Shown here: piece after piece, positions 1-5,160 of the stretch
Numbering within the stretch: the stretch's first letter is position 1
How the letters are laid out: every line of letters begins with the position of its first letter
DNA from: Acidobacteriota bacterium
GTDB lineage: Bacteria; Acidobacteriota; Terriglobia; Terriglobales; Acidobacteriaceae
Assembly: GCA_003225615.1 (NCBI GenBank)
Contig: QIAS01000536.1
Coordinates: 1-5,160, forward strand
Length of the DNA stretch: 5,160 bases
Direction: 5' to 3'
Notes under the pieces: model-generated
What the model saw: only the letters and a program-made list of their open reading frames with translations
Told to the model about the DNA's origin: nothing
The model's database searches: none
Made by a program: the position numbers and the translations under genes

Positions 1-18
1 GTTTTGAGGATTTCAAAG

Positions 19-35
19 GCCAGGAATAGCCTGGC
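19..35 (-). terminator. Weak hairpin downstream of the MBL hydrolase gene
   Basis: GCCAGG (19-24) and CCTGGC (30-35) form a perfect 6-bp stem around a 5-nt loop, about 30 nt past the minus-strand stop. On the minus strand the stem is followed only by CTTTGAAAT, so the U-tract is poor. It could be a weak intrinsic terminator or a 3'-end stabilising hairpin. The position supports a role; the missing U-run argues against an efficient terminator. Confidence 0.3.
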
Positions 36-64
36 ACCGAAAAACGCGTGCGGGCTGCTGTCTG

Positions 65-886
65 CTAAAGCTCAATTTCCATGCCCTCAGCAGCCGCACG
101 GACTCGAGGATAGTAATTCCGCGCTTCCTGCACCACCTTGTCAATGCAGGCATCGTTATGGTCGGGATCGTGATGGAACAGGATGAGTTCCTTGGCGTCA
201 CTTTCCATCACAATGTTGACTGCCTCGCGCCAATGGCTATGCCCCCATCCGCGCTTGCGGGCTTCATATTCCTCCGGCAAGTACTGCGCATCGTAGATCA
301 GGACGTCGGCTCCCTCTGCCAGTTTACGCACGTTCTTGTCGAAAATCGCATCGCCAGGCTCGTTGTCTGTGGCATAGACCACAATGCCTTGCTTCGTCGC
401 CAGGCGAAAGCCCAGGCATCCCTGCGGATGGTTCAGCCACATGCAGTCCACGGTGACCTCATCGCTCACCGGAATGCGTCCCTGCTCGATATCGCAAAAA
501 TCACGTTTGGCCTTCATTTCACTCATATCCACCGGAAAGTAAGGCGAGGCCATCTGCTCTTCCATCACCCGCTTCAAACTGCGATTCCGACTGGAGGAAT
601 GAAAAACGAACAGATTCTGCGGGTGGTTGTACATGGGAGCGAAAAATGGGATGCCATGAATGTGGTCCCAATGAAAGTGGGAAACGAAAATGTGGGCGAA
701 CAGCGGGCGGCCATTCGATTCATGCAGCAGTTGGTGCCCCAGCGAGCGCAGGCCTGTGCCACAATCGAAAATATAAAGCGCGTGGCCCAAACGTACCTCG
801 ACACAAGAGGTGTTGCCGCCATACCGCAAGTTCTCGGCTTGAGGAGTGGGCGTAGATCCGCGCACACCCCAGAACTTGATGCGCAT
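65..886 (-). CDS. Metallo-beta-lactamase-fold hydrolase (phosphodiesterase-like)
   Basis: This is a complete 273-residue cytoplasmic protein with no signal peptide. It opens with MRIKFWGVRGSTPTP, the usual N-terminus of the MBL subgroup that includes PhnP-like and cyclic-nucleotide phosphodiesterase-like enzymes. YGGNTSC (22-28) and FDCGTGLRSLG (40-50) follow. The metal-binding HxHxDH motif is at H70, H72, D74, H75. Further likely ligands are H153 (LNHPQG), D174 (ATDNE) and H238/H239 near the C-terminus (FHHDPDH), so a di-metal site looks intact. A GWGHSHW segment (213-219) precedes the last ligands, as in close relatives. The reaction is probably hydrolysis of a phosphodiester, but the substrate cannot be read from sequence. 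The ATG at 886 matches the family start; a G-rich stretch 3 nt upstream is a poor Shine-Dalgarno. It is divergent from trpE, with no evident functional link. Confidence 0.9.
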   Translation of the reverse strand: MRIKFWGVRGSTPTPQAENLRYGGNTSCVEVRLGHALYIFDCGTGLRSLGHQLLHESNGRPLFAHIFVSHFHWDHIHGIPFFAPMYNHPQNLFVFHSSSRNRSLKRVMEEQMASPYFPVDMSEMKAKRDFCDIEQGRIPVSDEVTVDCMWLNHPQGCLGFRLATKQGIVVYATDNEPGDAIFDKNVRKLAEGADVLIYDAQYLPEEYEARKRGWGHSHWREAVNIVMESDAKELILFHHDPDHNDACIDKVVQEARNYYPRVRAAAEGMEIEL

Positions 887-916
887 AGTCCCCCGAAAAT
901 TGGCCGATAAGCCTCT

Positions 917-945
917 ATCTTCCGCCGCCTCGCTGGGTGCGTCAA
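917..945 (-). promoter_or_regulatory. Possible weak promoter for the MBL hydrolase gene
   Basis: On the minus strand TTGACG (940-945) matches the -35 consensus at 5 of 6 positions. It lies 17 bp from GAAGAT (917-922), which matches TATAAT at only 3 of 6. It is correctly oriented and about 30 nt upstream of the start codon. The -10 match is poor, so this is only a candidate. Confidence 0.2.
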
Positions 946-952
946 TTCATCT

Positions 953-978
953 GCTGGTTCCACTGCCATGACACCAGC
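953..978. promoter_or_regulatory. Dyad overlapping the trpE -35 box, possible operator
   Basis: GCTGGT (953-958) and ACCAGC (973-978) are perfect 6-bp inverted arms separated by 14 bp. With inner matches, 9 of 13 half-site positions are symmetric. The right arm overlaps the -35 hexamer of the trpE promoter, a position where a bound dimer would repress. No regulator is identified, and short dyads also arise by chance. Confidence 0.22.
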
Positions 979-995
979 TTCCGCTCGCCTATAAT
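968..995 (+). promoter_or_regulatory. Sigma70-type promoter of trpE
   Basis: ATGACA (968-973; 5 of 6 to TTGACA) is followed after 16 bp by a perfect TATAAT (990-995). Transcription should start near 1002-1003, leaving a leader of about 28 nt before the ATG at 1031. That is too short for a Trp leader peptide with attenuator, a T-box or a TRAP site, so control would act at initiation or by feedback on the enzyme. Confidence 0.65.
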
Positions 996-1030
996 GTCAC
1001 CTCGCCTGGAAAATTACGGCGGGCTCCAGC

Positions 1031-1885
1031 ATGCTCCGTCCCGACTACAAAGAATTTGCGCGTCTCGCCCAGAATGCCACCCTGGTCCCAGTGGCGAAGA
1101 CCGTCACCGCCGATCTGTTGACTCCGGTATCGGCGTTTCTGGCCATCGCCGCGAAGGCAACTAACGCCTTTCTGCTGGAATCGGTCGAGGGCGGCGAAAA
1201 AATCGGCCGTCATACCTTCCTCGGGGCCGACCCTTACATGAAAGTGAGTTCGCAGGGCGCGCGCATCACGCTCGAGAGAGGCAAAAAGCGCGAGCAGCGA
1301 ACCGGCAATATTTTCCAGGTGGTAAAGGAACTGCTACGGGCGCACCGTCCCGCCACCCTCGAAGGCCTCCCTCCATTCACTGCGGGCGCGGTCGGCTACT
1401 TCGCCTACGATGTGGTCCGGCAATTGGAAAACGTCGGCGAGCACGCCAAGGATGACTTGTTCCTCCCCGATTGCGTGCTGATGTTCTTCGACCGCCTGCT
1501 GGTTTTTGACCACCTGCGCCACCAGATTCACATTATCGCCACGGCCGATGTTTCCAAAGAAAGCCCGCGCAAAGCTTACGATCGCGCTCTGGCAGACATC
1601 GCCAAACTGGAGAAAAAGCTCGCCGCTGGATTACGTCCCTCACATTGGCGGAAAACTTCCTCCGCGCGTGCCGGACAGATCGCGCTTCACCGCGGCACAA
1701 GCCGTGAAACTTTCATGCGCAATGTGGAGCGCGCCAAAGAATACATCGCGGCGGGAGACATCTTTCAAGTCGTTCTCTCGCAACGGGTGGACTTCGTCCC
1801 GGACGTTGCGCCGTTCGACCTTTACCGCGCCCTGCGTACAGTTCACGAAAGCCGCGCAGCACGGATTCTCTGCTGCACGTTTTAG
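1031..1885 (+). CDS. trpE: TrpE N-terminal fragment
   Basis: This is the 284-codon upstream piece of the split trpE. The N-terminal half carries [10 protein letters not shown] (48-57), corresponding to the LLES region that helps form the tryptophan feedback pocket in studied TrpE proteins, and RHTFLGADP (60-68). [15 protein letters not shown] (119-133) is also typical of the family. The chorismate-binding domain begins around residue 223 with [17 protein letters not shown] and [12 protein letters not shown] (241-252), then [10 protein letters not shown]. The last 13 residues, from HESRAARI to the stop, do not resemble TrpE and are probably out of frame or scrambled. A fragment ending here lacks most of the catalytic domain and should be inactive. 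The ATG at 1031 gives the expected [13 protein letters not shown] start; no strong Shine-Dalgarno is visible, only GGCGGG about 7 nt upstream. Confidence 0.8.
   Translation: MLRPDYKEFARLAQNATLVPVAKTVTADLLTPVSAFLAIAAKATNAFLLESVEGGEKIGRHTFLGADPYMKVSSQGARITLERGKKREQRTGNIFQVVKELLRAHRPATLEGLPPFTAGAVGYFAYDVVRQLENVGEHAKDDLFLPDCVLMFFDRLLVFDHLRHQIHIIATADVSKESPRKAYDRALADIAKLEKKLAAGLRPSHWRKTSSARAGQIALHRGTSRETFMRNVERAKEYIAAGDIFQVVLSQRVDFVPDVAPFDLYRALRTVHESRAARILCCTF
1841..1885 (+). other. trpE frame-disruption site with an embedded hairpin
   Basis: The reading frame must move back by one base somewhere here. GCAGCA (1856-1861) and TGCTGC (1871-1876) form a perfect 6-bp inverted repeat with a 9-nt loop. 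One mismatch and two further pairs extend it outward (1853-1854 with 1878-1879). No X-XXY-YYZ slippery heptamer lies just upstream of this hairpin, and the TTTT run lies after it, so it does not look like a programmed -1 signal. A hairpin of this kind could favour deletion in vivo or a read error. Confidence 0.6.
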
Positions 1886-1899
1886 GTTCGTCTCCGGAG

Positions 1900-2502
1900 A
1901 TGTTGGTGCGGGTAACTGGTCGCAAACTGGAATATCGCCCTATCGCCGGAACTCACCCGCGCGGGCGCGATGATGCCGAGGATCTTCGCCTTGAGCAGCA
2001 AATGCGCACCGACGAAAAGGAGCGAGCCGAGCACGTCATGTTGGTTGATCTTGGCCGCAATGATCTGGGGCGAGTGAGCGATTACGGTTCGGTAAAGGTT
2101 CAGGACCTGATGTATGTCGAGCGCTACTCCCACGTCATGCACTTAGTCTCGGCGCTCGAAGGCCGGCTACGACCAGATCTGGATGCAGTCGACGCTTTCG
2201 CCGCCTGCTTCCCCGCAGGCACCCTCAGCGGAGCTCCCAAAGTGCGCGCCATGCAAATCATCGAGGAACTCGAGTCCGTGCGCCGCGGTATTTACGGCGG
2301 CTCTGTGCTCTACGCCGACTTCGCCGGCAACATTGACTCCTGCATTGCAATACGAACCATGCTCATGAAAGGCAGGCACGCGTATCTGCAGGCGGGCGCC
2401 GGCATTGTGGCGGATTCCGACCCGGCCAGTGAATTCGAAGAGAGCCGCAACAAGGCGGAGGCGCTACTGCGAGCGGTGGATATGGCGCGCAAGGGACTGT
2501 AG
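1900..2502 (+). CDS. trpE: TrpE C-terminal fragment
   Basis: This is the catalytic end of TrpE, in the second frame; the frame is open upstream through VLGSSPE before the ATG at 1900. Motifs in order (numbered from that ATG) are [12 protein letters not shown] (11-22), the [11 protein letters not shown] block (45-55), [14 protein letters not shown] (75-88), [14 protein letters not shown] (105-118), [22 protein letters not shown] (starting 132) and [18 protein letters not shown] (165-182). All are well conserved, including the segments that line the chorismate and magnesium site. Independent translation is doubtful. GGAG abuts the ATG with no spacing, and the upstream stop is only 15 nt away. 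On its own it would lack part of the chorismate-binding fold. The good conservation of this half suggests the break is recent or artefactual. Confidence 0.82.
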   Translation: MLVRVTGRKLEYRPIAGTHPRGRDDAEDLRLEQQMRTDEKERAEHVMLVDLGRNDLGRVSDYGSVKVQDLMYVERYSHVMHLVSALEGRLRPDLDAVDAFAACFPAGTLSGAPKVRAMQIIEELESVRRGIYGGSVLYADFAGNIDSCIAIRTMLMKGRHAYLQAGAGIVADSDPASEFEESRNKAEALLRAVDMARKGL

Positions 2503-2514
2503 CGCCGCAGTCCT
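2493..2514 (+). terminator. Hairpin spanning the trpE stop codon
   Basis: GGACTG (2494-2499) pairs with CAGTCC (2508-2513), extendable by one wobble pair at each end, with the TAG stop inside the structure. No T-run follows, so this is not a standard intrinsic terminator. It is the only notable structure in the 44-bp convergent gap between trpE and the peptidase gene. Confidence 0.25.
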
Positions 2515-2546
2515 GGCCTACGTTCAACCCTCGTCAAAGTTGCCAT

Positions 2547-3419
2547 CTAACTCATCGAACCAAGCGCATACAAGTAATCCACATAAGAACGAACCGCTCC
2601 ATCCATTCCTTGGACTTTTGGATTGCTTGATTCAATTACGTAGTACTCGTCGGGCGCGTGCGCCCCGCTGCCGTGTCCCAGACCGAAGTGTCCCGCGGCC
2701 AGGTGCAGCGGCTCGCCGGTGAAGACATATCCCGGCCACGAACCTGCCGAGCGCGGCAGCATGACTGGATCGATTCCGCCGCGCCGGTATACGACTTGCT
2801 GCGTGCGGATGAGCGGAGCATCGGAAGGCGTGCTGTTAGGATCGTATCCCCCGGACATGTGGACTTCGATATCGCCGAAGCCTCGTTTGGCAAGATGCGC
2901 CTTCAGAGCGGCCAGCGCCTCATCTGCCTTCATATCGGGCACCAGCCGAAAATCCAGCTTAGCCACCGCCTTGCCGGGAAGAATCGTTTTGCCGCCGGGA
3001 CCCGTGTAACCGCCAACCAGGCCTTCGATATTCACCGTGGGACGCGACATCAGCATTTCCAGCGCCTCCTGCCAGCTCACGTCGTGAATCCAGTGTTCAA
3101 CCCCCATAGCCTTTTTGGCTTCCGCTTCACTCAGGCGCTGTGCCGCGTCGGCAATCATCTTCTTTTCGGCGGGGGAAAGCGGTCGCGCTTTCGCTGCAAA
3201 GCCTTCAATCGCCGGATCATTCCCATCCGGCGAAACCAGCGTCGCCAGTGCTTCAACCAGGTGCCAGGCGGGGCTGTCCACGCGCGCCTTGTTGCTGGAA
3301 TGAATGTCACGCCGCGGCCCGCGTCCCCACTTCTCGCCGCTGGAAGTCAGCTGCACCTCGACTACTCCCTTAGCGCCCAGGTCAATCACCACCTGCCCAT
3401 CCAGCCCCTGCGAAGCGCT
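2547..3419 (-). CDS. M20 peptidase, C-terminal portion (lid and distal catalytic domain)
   Basis: This frame stays open up to 3650, but sequence upstream of about 3419 in it is not peptidase-like, so the gene-derived part is given. It starts at SQGLDGQVVIDLGAKGVVE. The lid domain contains RGPRRDIHSS, whose His (3300-3302) matches the lid-domain histidine that completes the active site across the dimer in M20 carnosinase-type enzymes. SRPTVNIEGLVGGYTGPGG and KTILPGKAVAKLDFRLVPD follow, typical of the strand leading back into the catalytic domain. GHGSGAHAPDEYY near the end supplies the last expected metal-ligand His (2658-2660). The C-terminus is complete. No start codon with a Shine-Dalgarno is visible at the junction, so this part would be made only by frameshifting or if the lesion is a sequence error. 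Confidence 0.78.
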   Translation of the reverse strand, partial: SASQGLDGQVVIDLGAKGVVEVQLTSSGEKWGRGPRRDIHSSNKARVDSPAWHLVEALATLVSPDGNDPAIEGFAAKARPLSPAEKKMIADAAQRLSEAEAKKAMGVEHWIHDVSWQEALEMLMSRPTVNIEGLVGGYTGPGGKTILPGKAVAKLDFRLVPDMKADEALAALKAHLAKRGFGDIEVHMSGGYDPNSTPSDAPLIRTQQVVYRRGGIDPVMLPRSAGSWPGYVFTGEPLHLAAGHFGLGHGSGAHAPDEYYVIESSNPKVQGMDGAVRSYVDYLYALGSMS

Positions 3420-4105
3420 ACCTCCGGCCGCCTCACAATCTGCGGAAAGTGTGGCGAGCCAATCTCTTCCTCTCCTTCCGCCACCAGCACCAGGTTTACC
3501 GGAAGCTTGCGTCCCGCCCCGCGAATGGCATGCAACGCAGCCAGGAACGACCCTTCCGGCCCTTTCTGATTCACGGCGCCGCGGCCGACGACGACCTTCC
3601 CAAGGCCGGGCTTGTCCACCAGTGCGGCATCCCAGGGCGGCGACGACCACTCTGACGGGTCAACCTGCTTCACGTCGTACATGAAATAAAGTCCAATCGT
3701 GCGCGGAGCGCCGGCGTCAAGCGTAGCGAAGATTCCCGGCTGGCCGTCACTCGGCACTTTGGCCACCTGCCCAAAGCCCGCGTCGCGGAACATCTGCATG
3801 GTCAATTCACAGCCTTCGATGACACCTCGGTTTTCCGCGGCGATGGACGGCTGATGAATCCAGTCCTGCAAGCGCTTCAACGATTCGTCATGGCGCTTGG
3901 TGATCTCCGCGTATACGGGATCCAGATTGCTGGCACTGGTCTCGGCCCGCGCCCATGGCGACAAGGCTACCGCCACCGCCGTCGCGACTGTACCTTGCAG
4001 GAAGGCGCGGCGCTCTCGGTCTTGTGGGCGAGATTCACCCTCTGGTTCACTGTTTGCGACCAGCTCTTTTCTACCCAATAGTGATTTGTGCGCCATCTCC
4101 GACAT
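3386..4105 (-). CDS. M20 peptidase, N-terminal portion with Tat signal
   Basis: This piece has 239 codons, the last ten or so out of register. ERRAFLQG (31-38) is a twin-arginine motif followed by a hydrophobic stretch (38-50) and an ARA cleavage site at 52-54, so the protein should be exported folded through Tat. The mature part shows MYDVKQVDPSEWSSPPW (142-158), GRGAVNQKG (174-182) and EGEEEIGSPHF (210-220). In canonical M20 enzymes these are HxD, the bridging Asp of a DDKG/DMKG motif, and the EE pair. Here the first His is Met142 and the bridging Asp is Asn179, while Asp144 and Glu212/213/214 remain. The ATG at 4105 is favoured by GGAG 5 nt upstream (4111-4114 on the plus strand). A second ATG three codons in is less well spaced. 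Confidence 0.8.
   Translation of the reverse strand: MSEMAHKSLLGRKELVANSEPEGESRPQDRERRAFLQGTVATAVAVALSPWARAETSASNLDPVYAEITKRHDESLKRLQDWIHQPSIAAENRGVIEGCELTMQMFRDAGFGQVAKVPSDGQPGIFATLDAGAPRTIGLYFMYDVKQVDPSEWSSPPWDAALVDKPGLGKVVVGRGAVNQKGPEGSFLAALHAIRGAGRKLPVNLVLVAEGEEEIGSPHFPQIVRRPEVALRRGWMGRW
3405..3424 (-). other. M20 peptidase frame-disruption site
   Basis: On the minus strand the frame reading GAG-GTA-GCG-CTT-CGC (from 3424) gives the end of the first part. The frame reading GGT-AGC-GCT-TCG-CAG (from 3422) gives the start of the second. The shift is one base back. The GGGG run at 3405-3408 is the only homopolymer in the interval. No slippery heptamer or downstream structure stands out, so programmed frameshifting is not supported. 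Confidence 0.6.
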
Positions 4106-4110
4106 TTTTT

Positions 4111-4114
4111 CTCC
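4111..4114 (-). promoter_or_regulatory. Shine-Dalgarno deciding the M20 peptidase start
   Basis: GGAG followed by five A residues precedes the ATG at 4105. This spacing is acceptable and supports this start over the in-frame ATG at codon 4. Confidence 0.6.
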
Positions 4115-4122
4115 GGGACAGA

Positions 4123-4151
4123 TTTATACACCCTGGCGGGGTTGTCGTCAG
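4123..4151 (-). promoter_or_regulatory. Candidate promoter of the M20 peptidase gene
   Basis: On the minus strand CTGACG (4146-4151; 4 of 6 to TTGACA) is separated by 17 bp from TATAAA (4123-4128; 5 of 6 to TATAAT). Transcription would start about 10 nt before the GGAG-A5-ATG, giving a very short leader. It suggests the peptidase is transcribed separately from the upstream radical SAM gene despite sharing its strand. Confidence 0.4.
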
Positions 4152-4170
4152 CCATTGCTGGTGTAATGGC
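4151..4170. promoter_or_regulatory. Inverted repeat abutting the M20 promoter, possible operator
   Basis: GCCATT (4151-4156) and AATGGC (4165-4170) are perfect arms. A wobble and one G-C pair extend them to an 8-bp stem with a 4-nt loop. The dyad touches the upstream edge of the candidate -35 box. No T-run follows on either strand, so a regulator site is more likely than a terminator for the radical SAM gene. The binding protein is unknown. Confidence 0.3.
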
Positions 4171-4185
4171 CTGTGTCACCAAGTT

Positions 4186-4199
4186 GCACGATTCCGTGC
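4186..4199. repeat. Short perfect inverted repeat in the intergenic gap
   Basis: GCACG (4186-4190) and CGTGC (4195-4199) flank a 4-nt loop in the 168-bp gap between the radical SAM and peptidase genes. It could be a hairpin in the radical SAM 3' untranslated region or a second regulator site. It is short enough to be chance. Confidence 0.22.
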
Positions 4200-4273
4200 G
4201 CCATCTCGTAGAGGCATCTGCGCCCGAAACCAGGACTGGCCTCTGCAAGAAGCTGAGTAATTTCTGCTTTCTG

Positions 4274-5160
4274 CTAGGCGTTGGCCTCGCCAGTAGCTTC
4301 CGGTGTCACTGCATCTTCATAGGAGTCTCCGCAGTCGGGCGTCCTGGGGCGCGCTTTGCGGCCGAAAACCGCTTCCTTGACCAGCTTGAAGATGGTTTGC
4401 CGGTTTTGCACAATCACTTTCATCCAGGGCAGGCGGCCCATCATGGGGAAATAGATGCCGCGGAAACAGAGGCGCGCGAGGAAGATGTTGATGCGATAGC
4501 CGACAGCCTCGTCGTCGAGCGCGTCGACTGCCTGGGCCAGCGCTTCAGGGCTGTAGCTGTGGGCCCAACCGTAATTCACTTCGGCATGAGCCTCGTCGAC
4601 CGTCATCTTCAGCGGGGTGTGGGCCATGGTGAAGGGCATGAAATCCAGCCAGTGCCGGGCGCGGGTGAGACGGCCGGCGGTCTCCAGGCGCTTGTAGAGC
4701 GGAGTCGCGGGTAACGGAGTCAGCAGGCCGAAGATGGGCAGGCCCGGGGGCCAGGTGCGGACTTGTTCAAGGGTGCGCTCCGCCACTCCGGTGGTGTCGT
4801 TGTCCATGCCGACGATGAATGACGTGATGGCATAGACGTTGCGCTTCGCCAGTCGCCCCAGCACCGCAGCGTACTCCTCGGGCTTGTTGAATCCCTTGTT
4901 CACGCCTTTGAGATTCGTGGGGTCAATGGATTCCATGCCGATGAAGATCCATTTGCCTCCGGAGGCGGCAATGAGGTCGACCAGTTCCTCATCACGCAGC
5001 AGGTTTGCGCTGATCTGTGCCACCCAATGCACCTGGGCGCCGGCGGCGATGATGTCGCGGAGCAGCGACTTGGTGCGTTTGATGTTGATGGCGAAATTGT
5101 CGTCGATGAAGAAGACCGCGATCTGCCCTTTCTCACTGCGAGCACGTTTCTTTAACCGAA
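4274..5160 (-). CDS. Radical SAM protein, C-terminal part (likely B12-binding, DUF4070-type)
   Basis: The gene is partial: the frame is open to the window edge, and 294 residues are visible. The GTG at 5032 is internal, because family-like sequence continues upstream: IAVFFIDDNFAINIKRTKSL in the first 32 visible residues. Then come AGAQVHWVAQISANL (39-53), KWIFIGMESIDP (69-80; the G-x-ES strand of the radical SAM barrel), an ITSFIVGMDNDT strand and LLTPLPATPLYKRLE. The tail WLDFMPFTMAHTPLKMTVDEAH resembles the DUF4070 region of B12-binding radical SAM proteins, a group that includes the hopanoid methylase HpnP. The CxxxCxxC cluster motif and any cobalamin domain would lie beyond 5160. The last 30 or so residues are polar and poorly conserved. 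It probably methylates or rearranges a lipid or other small molecule; the substrate cannot be determined. It is on the same strand as the peptidase gene, 168 bp upstream of it. Confidence 0.85.
   Translation of the reverse strand, partial: RLKKRARSEKGQIAVFFIDDNFAINIKRTKSLLRDIIAAGAQVHWVAQISANLLRDEELVDLIAASGGKWIFIGMESIDPTNLKGVNKGFNKPEEYAAVLGRLAKRNVYAITSFIVGMDNDTTGVAERTLEQVRTWPPGLPIFGLLTPLPATPLYKRLETAGRLTRARHWLDFMPFTMAHTPLKMTVDEAHAEVNYGWAHSYSPEALAQAVDALDDEAVGYRINIFLARLCFRGIYFPMMGRLPWMKVIVQNRQTIFKLVKEAVFGRKARPRTPDCGDSYEDAVTPEATGEANA

Larger units (their letters stand above)
1031..2502 (+). pseudogene. trpE: Anthranilate synthase component I, frame-disrupted
   Basis: TrpE makes anthranilate from chorismate, using glutamine-derived ammonia delivered by TrpG, as the first committed step of tryptophan synthesis. 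The combined locus encodes about 490 residues, normal for TrpE. PIAGT, rather than the PIKGT of aminodeoxychorismate synthase (PabB), points to anthranilate synthase. The first 271 codons are in one frame, ending ...ALRTV. Sequence resuming VLGSSPEML is one frame back, and the first frame stops at TAG 1883-1885. Between V (1841-1843) and LGSSPE (from 1882) are 38 nt, where the family usually has about 16 codons including an NPSPYM-type motif; neither frame shows that motif. One extra T in the TTTT run at 1880-1883 would rejoin the frames but not restore the motif, so a small out-of-frame deletion or rearrangement fits better. The gene has a strong promoter but weak Shine-Dalgarno. Whether the lesion is real or a sequence error is unresolved. 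Confidence 0.85.
2547..4105 (-). pseudogene. Tat-exported M20-family metallopeptidase, frame-disrupted
   Basis: M20 enzymes are zinc-dependent di- or aminoacyl-peptidases and amidohydrolases with a catalytic domain interrupted by a lid/dimerisation domain. The combined locus encodes about 518 residues, within the family range, and both domains are recognisable across two frames. From the ATG at 4105 the first frame runs to about EIGSPHFPQIVRRPEV (ending 3419), then goes out of register and stops. The rest, from SASQGLDGQVVIDLGAKG (about 3416 onward), is one frame back. A single added G in the GGGG run at 3405-3408 would rejoin the frames. However, as I recall the family, roughly a dozen residues normally lie between RRPEV and the LDG segment, so a short out-of-frame deletion is also plausible. 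The gene has its own promoter candidate and a good Shine-Dalgarno. The substrate is unknown. Confidence 0.82.

Noticed and set aside
158..910. 250-codon plus-strand open frame opposite the MBL hydrolase gene
   Set aside because: It is antisense to a clearly real gene with intact metal motifs. Its translation shows no recognisable domain and looks like a GC-rich shadow frame.
1871..1902. Programmed -1 frameshift joining the trpE halves
   Set aside because: There is no X-XXY-YYZ slippery heptamer, the hairpin lies before rather than after the only T-run, and the product would still lack the NPSPYM segment.
2658..3569. 303-codon plus-strand open frame opposite the M20 peptidase gene
   Set aside because: The minus strand carries consistent M20 motifs throughout. 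The plus-strand translation is Arg/Pro/Ser-rich, without family resemblance, and has no convincing start signal.
3420..3650. Upstream extension of the minus-strand frame that holds the peptidase C-terminal part
   Set aside because: Its translation here is low-complexity Gly/Arg sequence, out of frame with the catalytic motifs read in the other frame, so it is not a separate N-terminus.
4218..4241. Possible terminator after the radical SAM gene (CCAG-CTGG followed by TTT on the minus strand)
   Set aside because: The loop would be only 2 nt and the stem 4 bp, with just three T residues after it; too weak to call.
4088..4714. 208-codon plus-strand open frame opposite the radical SAM gene
   Set aside because: It is antisense to well-conserved radical SAM sequence and has no recognisable motif.

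Overview
This 5.16-kb, GC-rich window looks like ordinary bacterial chromosome carrying four protein-coding loci. Two of them are broken by frame disruptions in the sequence as given. The protein styles (TrpE type, a Tat-exported M20 peptidase, a B12-type radical SAM protein) and the GC-rich codon use resemble soil Acidobacteriota. That placement is an inference from remembered family resemblance, not a computed result.

Layout, left to right. A complete metallo-beta-lactamase-fold hydrolase lies on the minus strand (65-886), with a weak hairpin just past its stop. A 144-bp divergent intergenic region (887-1030) follows. It holds a near-consensus sigma70-type promoter (ATGACA, 16 bp, TATAAT) reading into trpE. 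trpE (1031-2502, plus) encodes anthranilate synthase component I but changes frame near 1844-1885, exactly where the conserved NPSPYM-type segment should be. It converges on an M20-family metallopeptidase gene (2547-4105, minus), which has a Tat signal and changes frame near 3405-3424. A 168-bp gap (4106-4273) holds a plausible promoter, a well-placed Shine-Dalgarno and two inverted repeats. The right end is the C-terminal part of a radical SAM protein (4274 to beyond 5160, minus).

The genes do not form an obvious pathway. trpE would make anthranilate for tryptophan synthesis, but no trpG follows it; the next gene is convergent. The peptidase would act outside the cytoplasm. The MBL hydrolase and radical SAM protein are cytoplasmic, with unknown substrates.

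I found no CRISPR array, tRNA, rRNA, insertion sequence or defence system. The observations most worth a second look are the two same-direction frame disruptions within 1.6 kb of each other, a hairpin sitting on the trpE lesion, and non-canonical residues at two expected metal-ligand positions of the M20 peptidase. I see no convincing undescribed system here.
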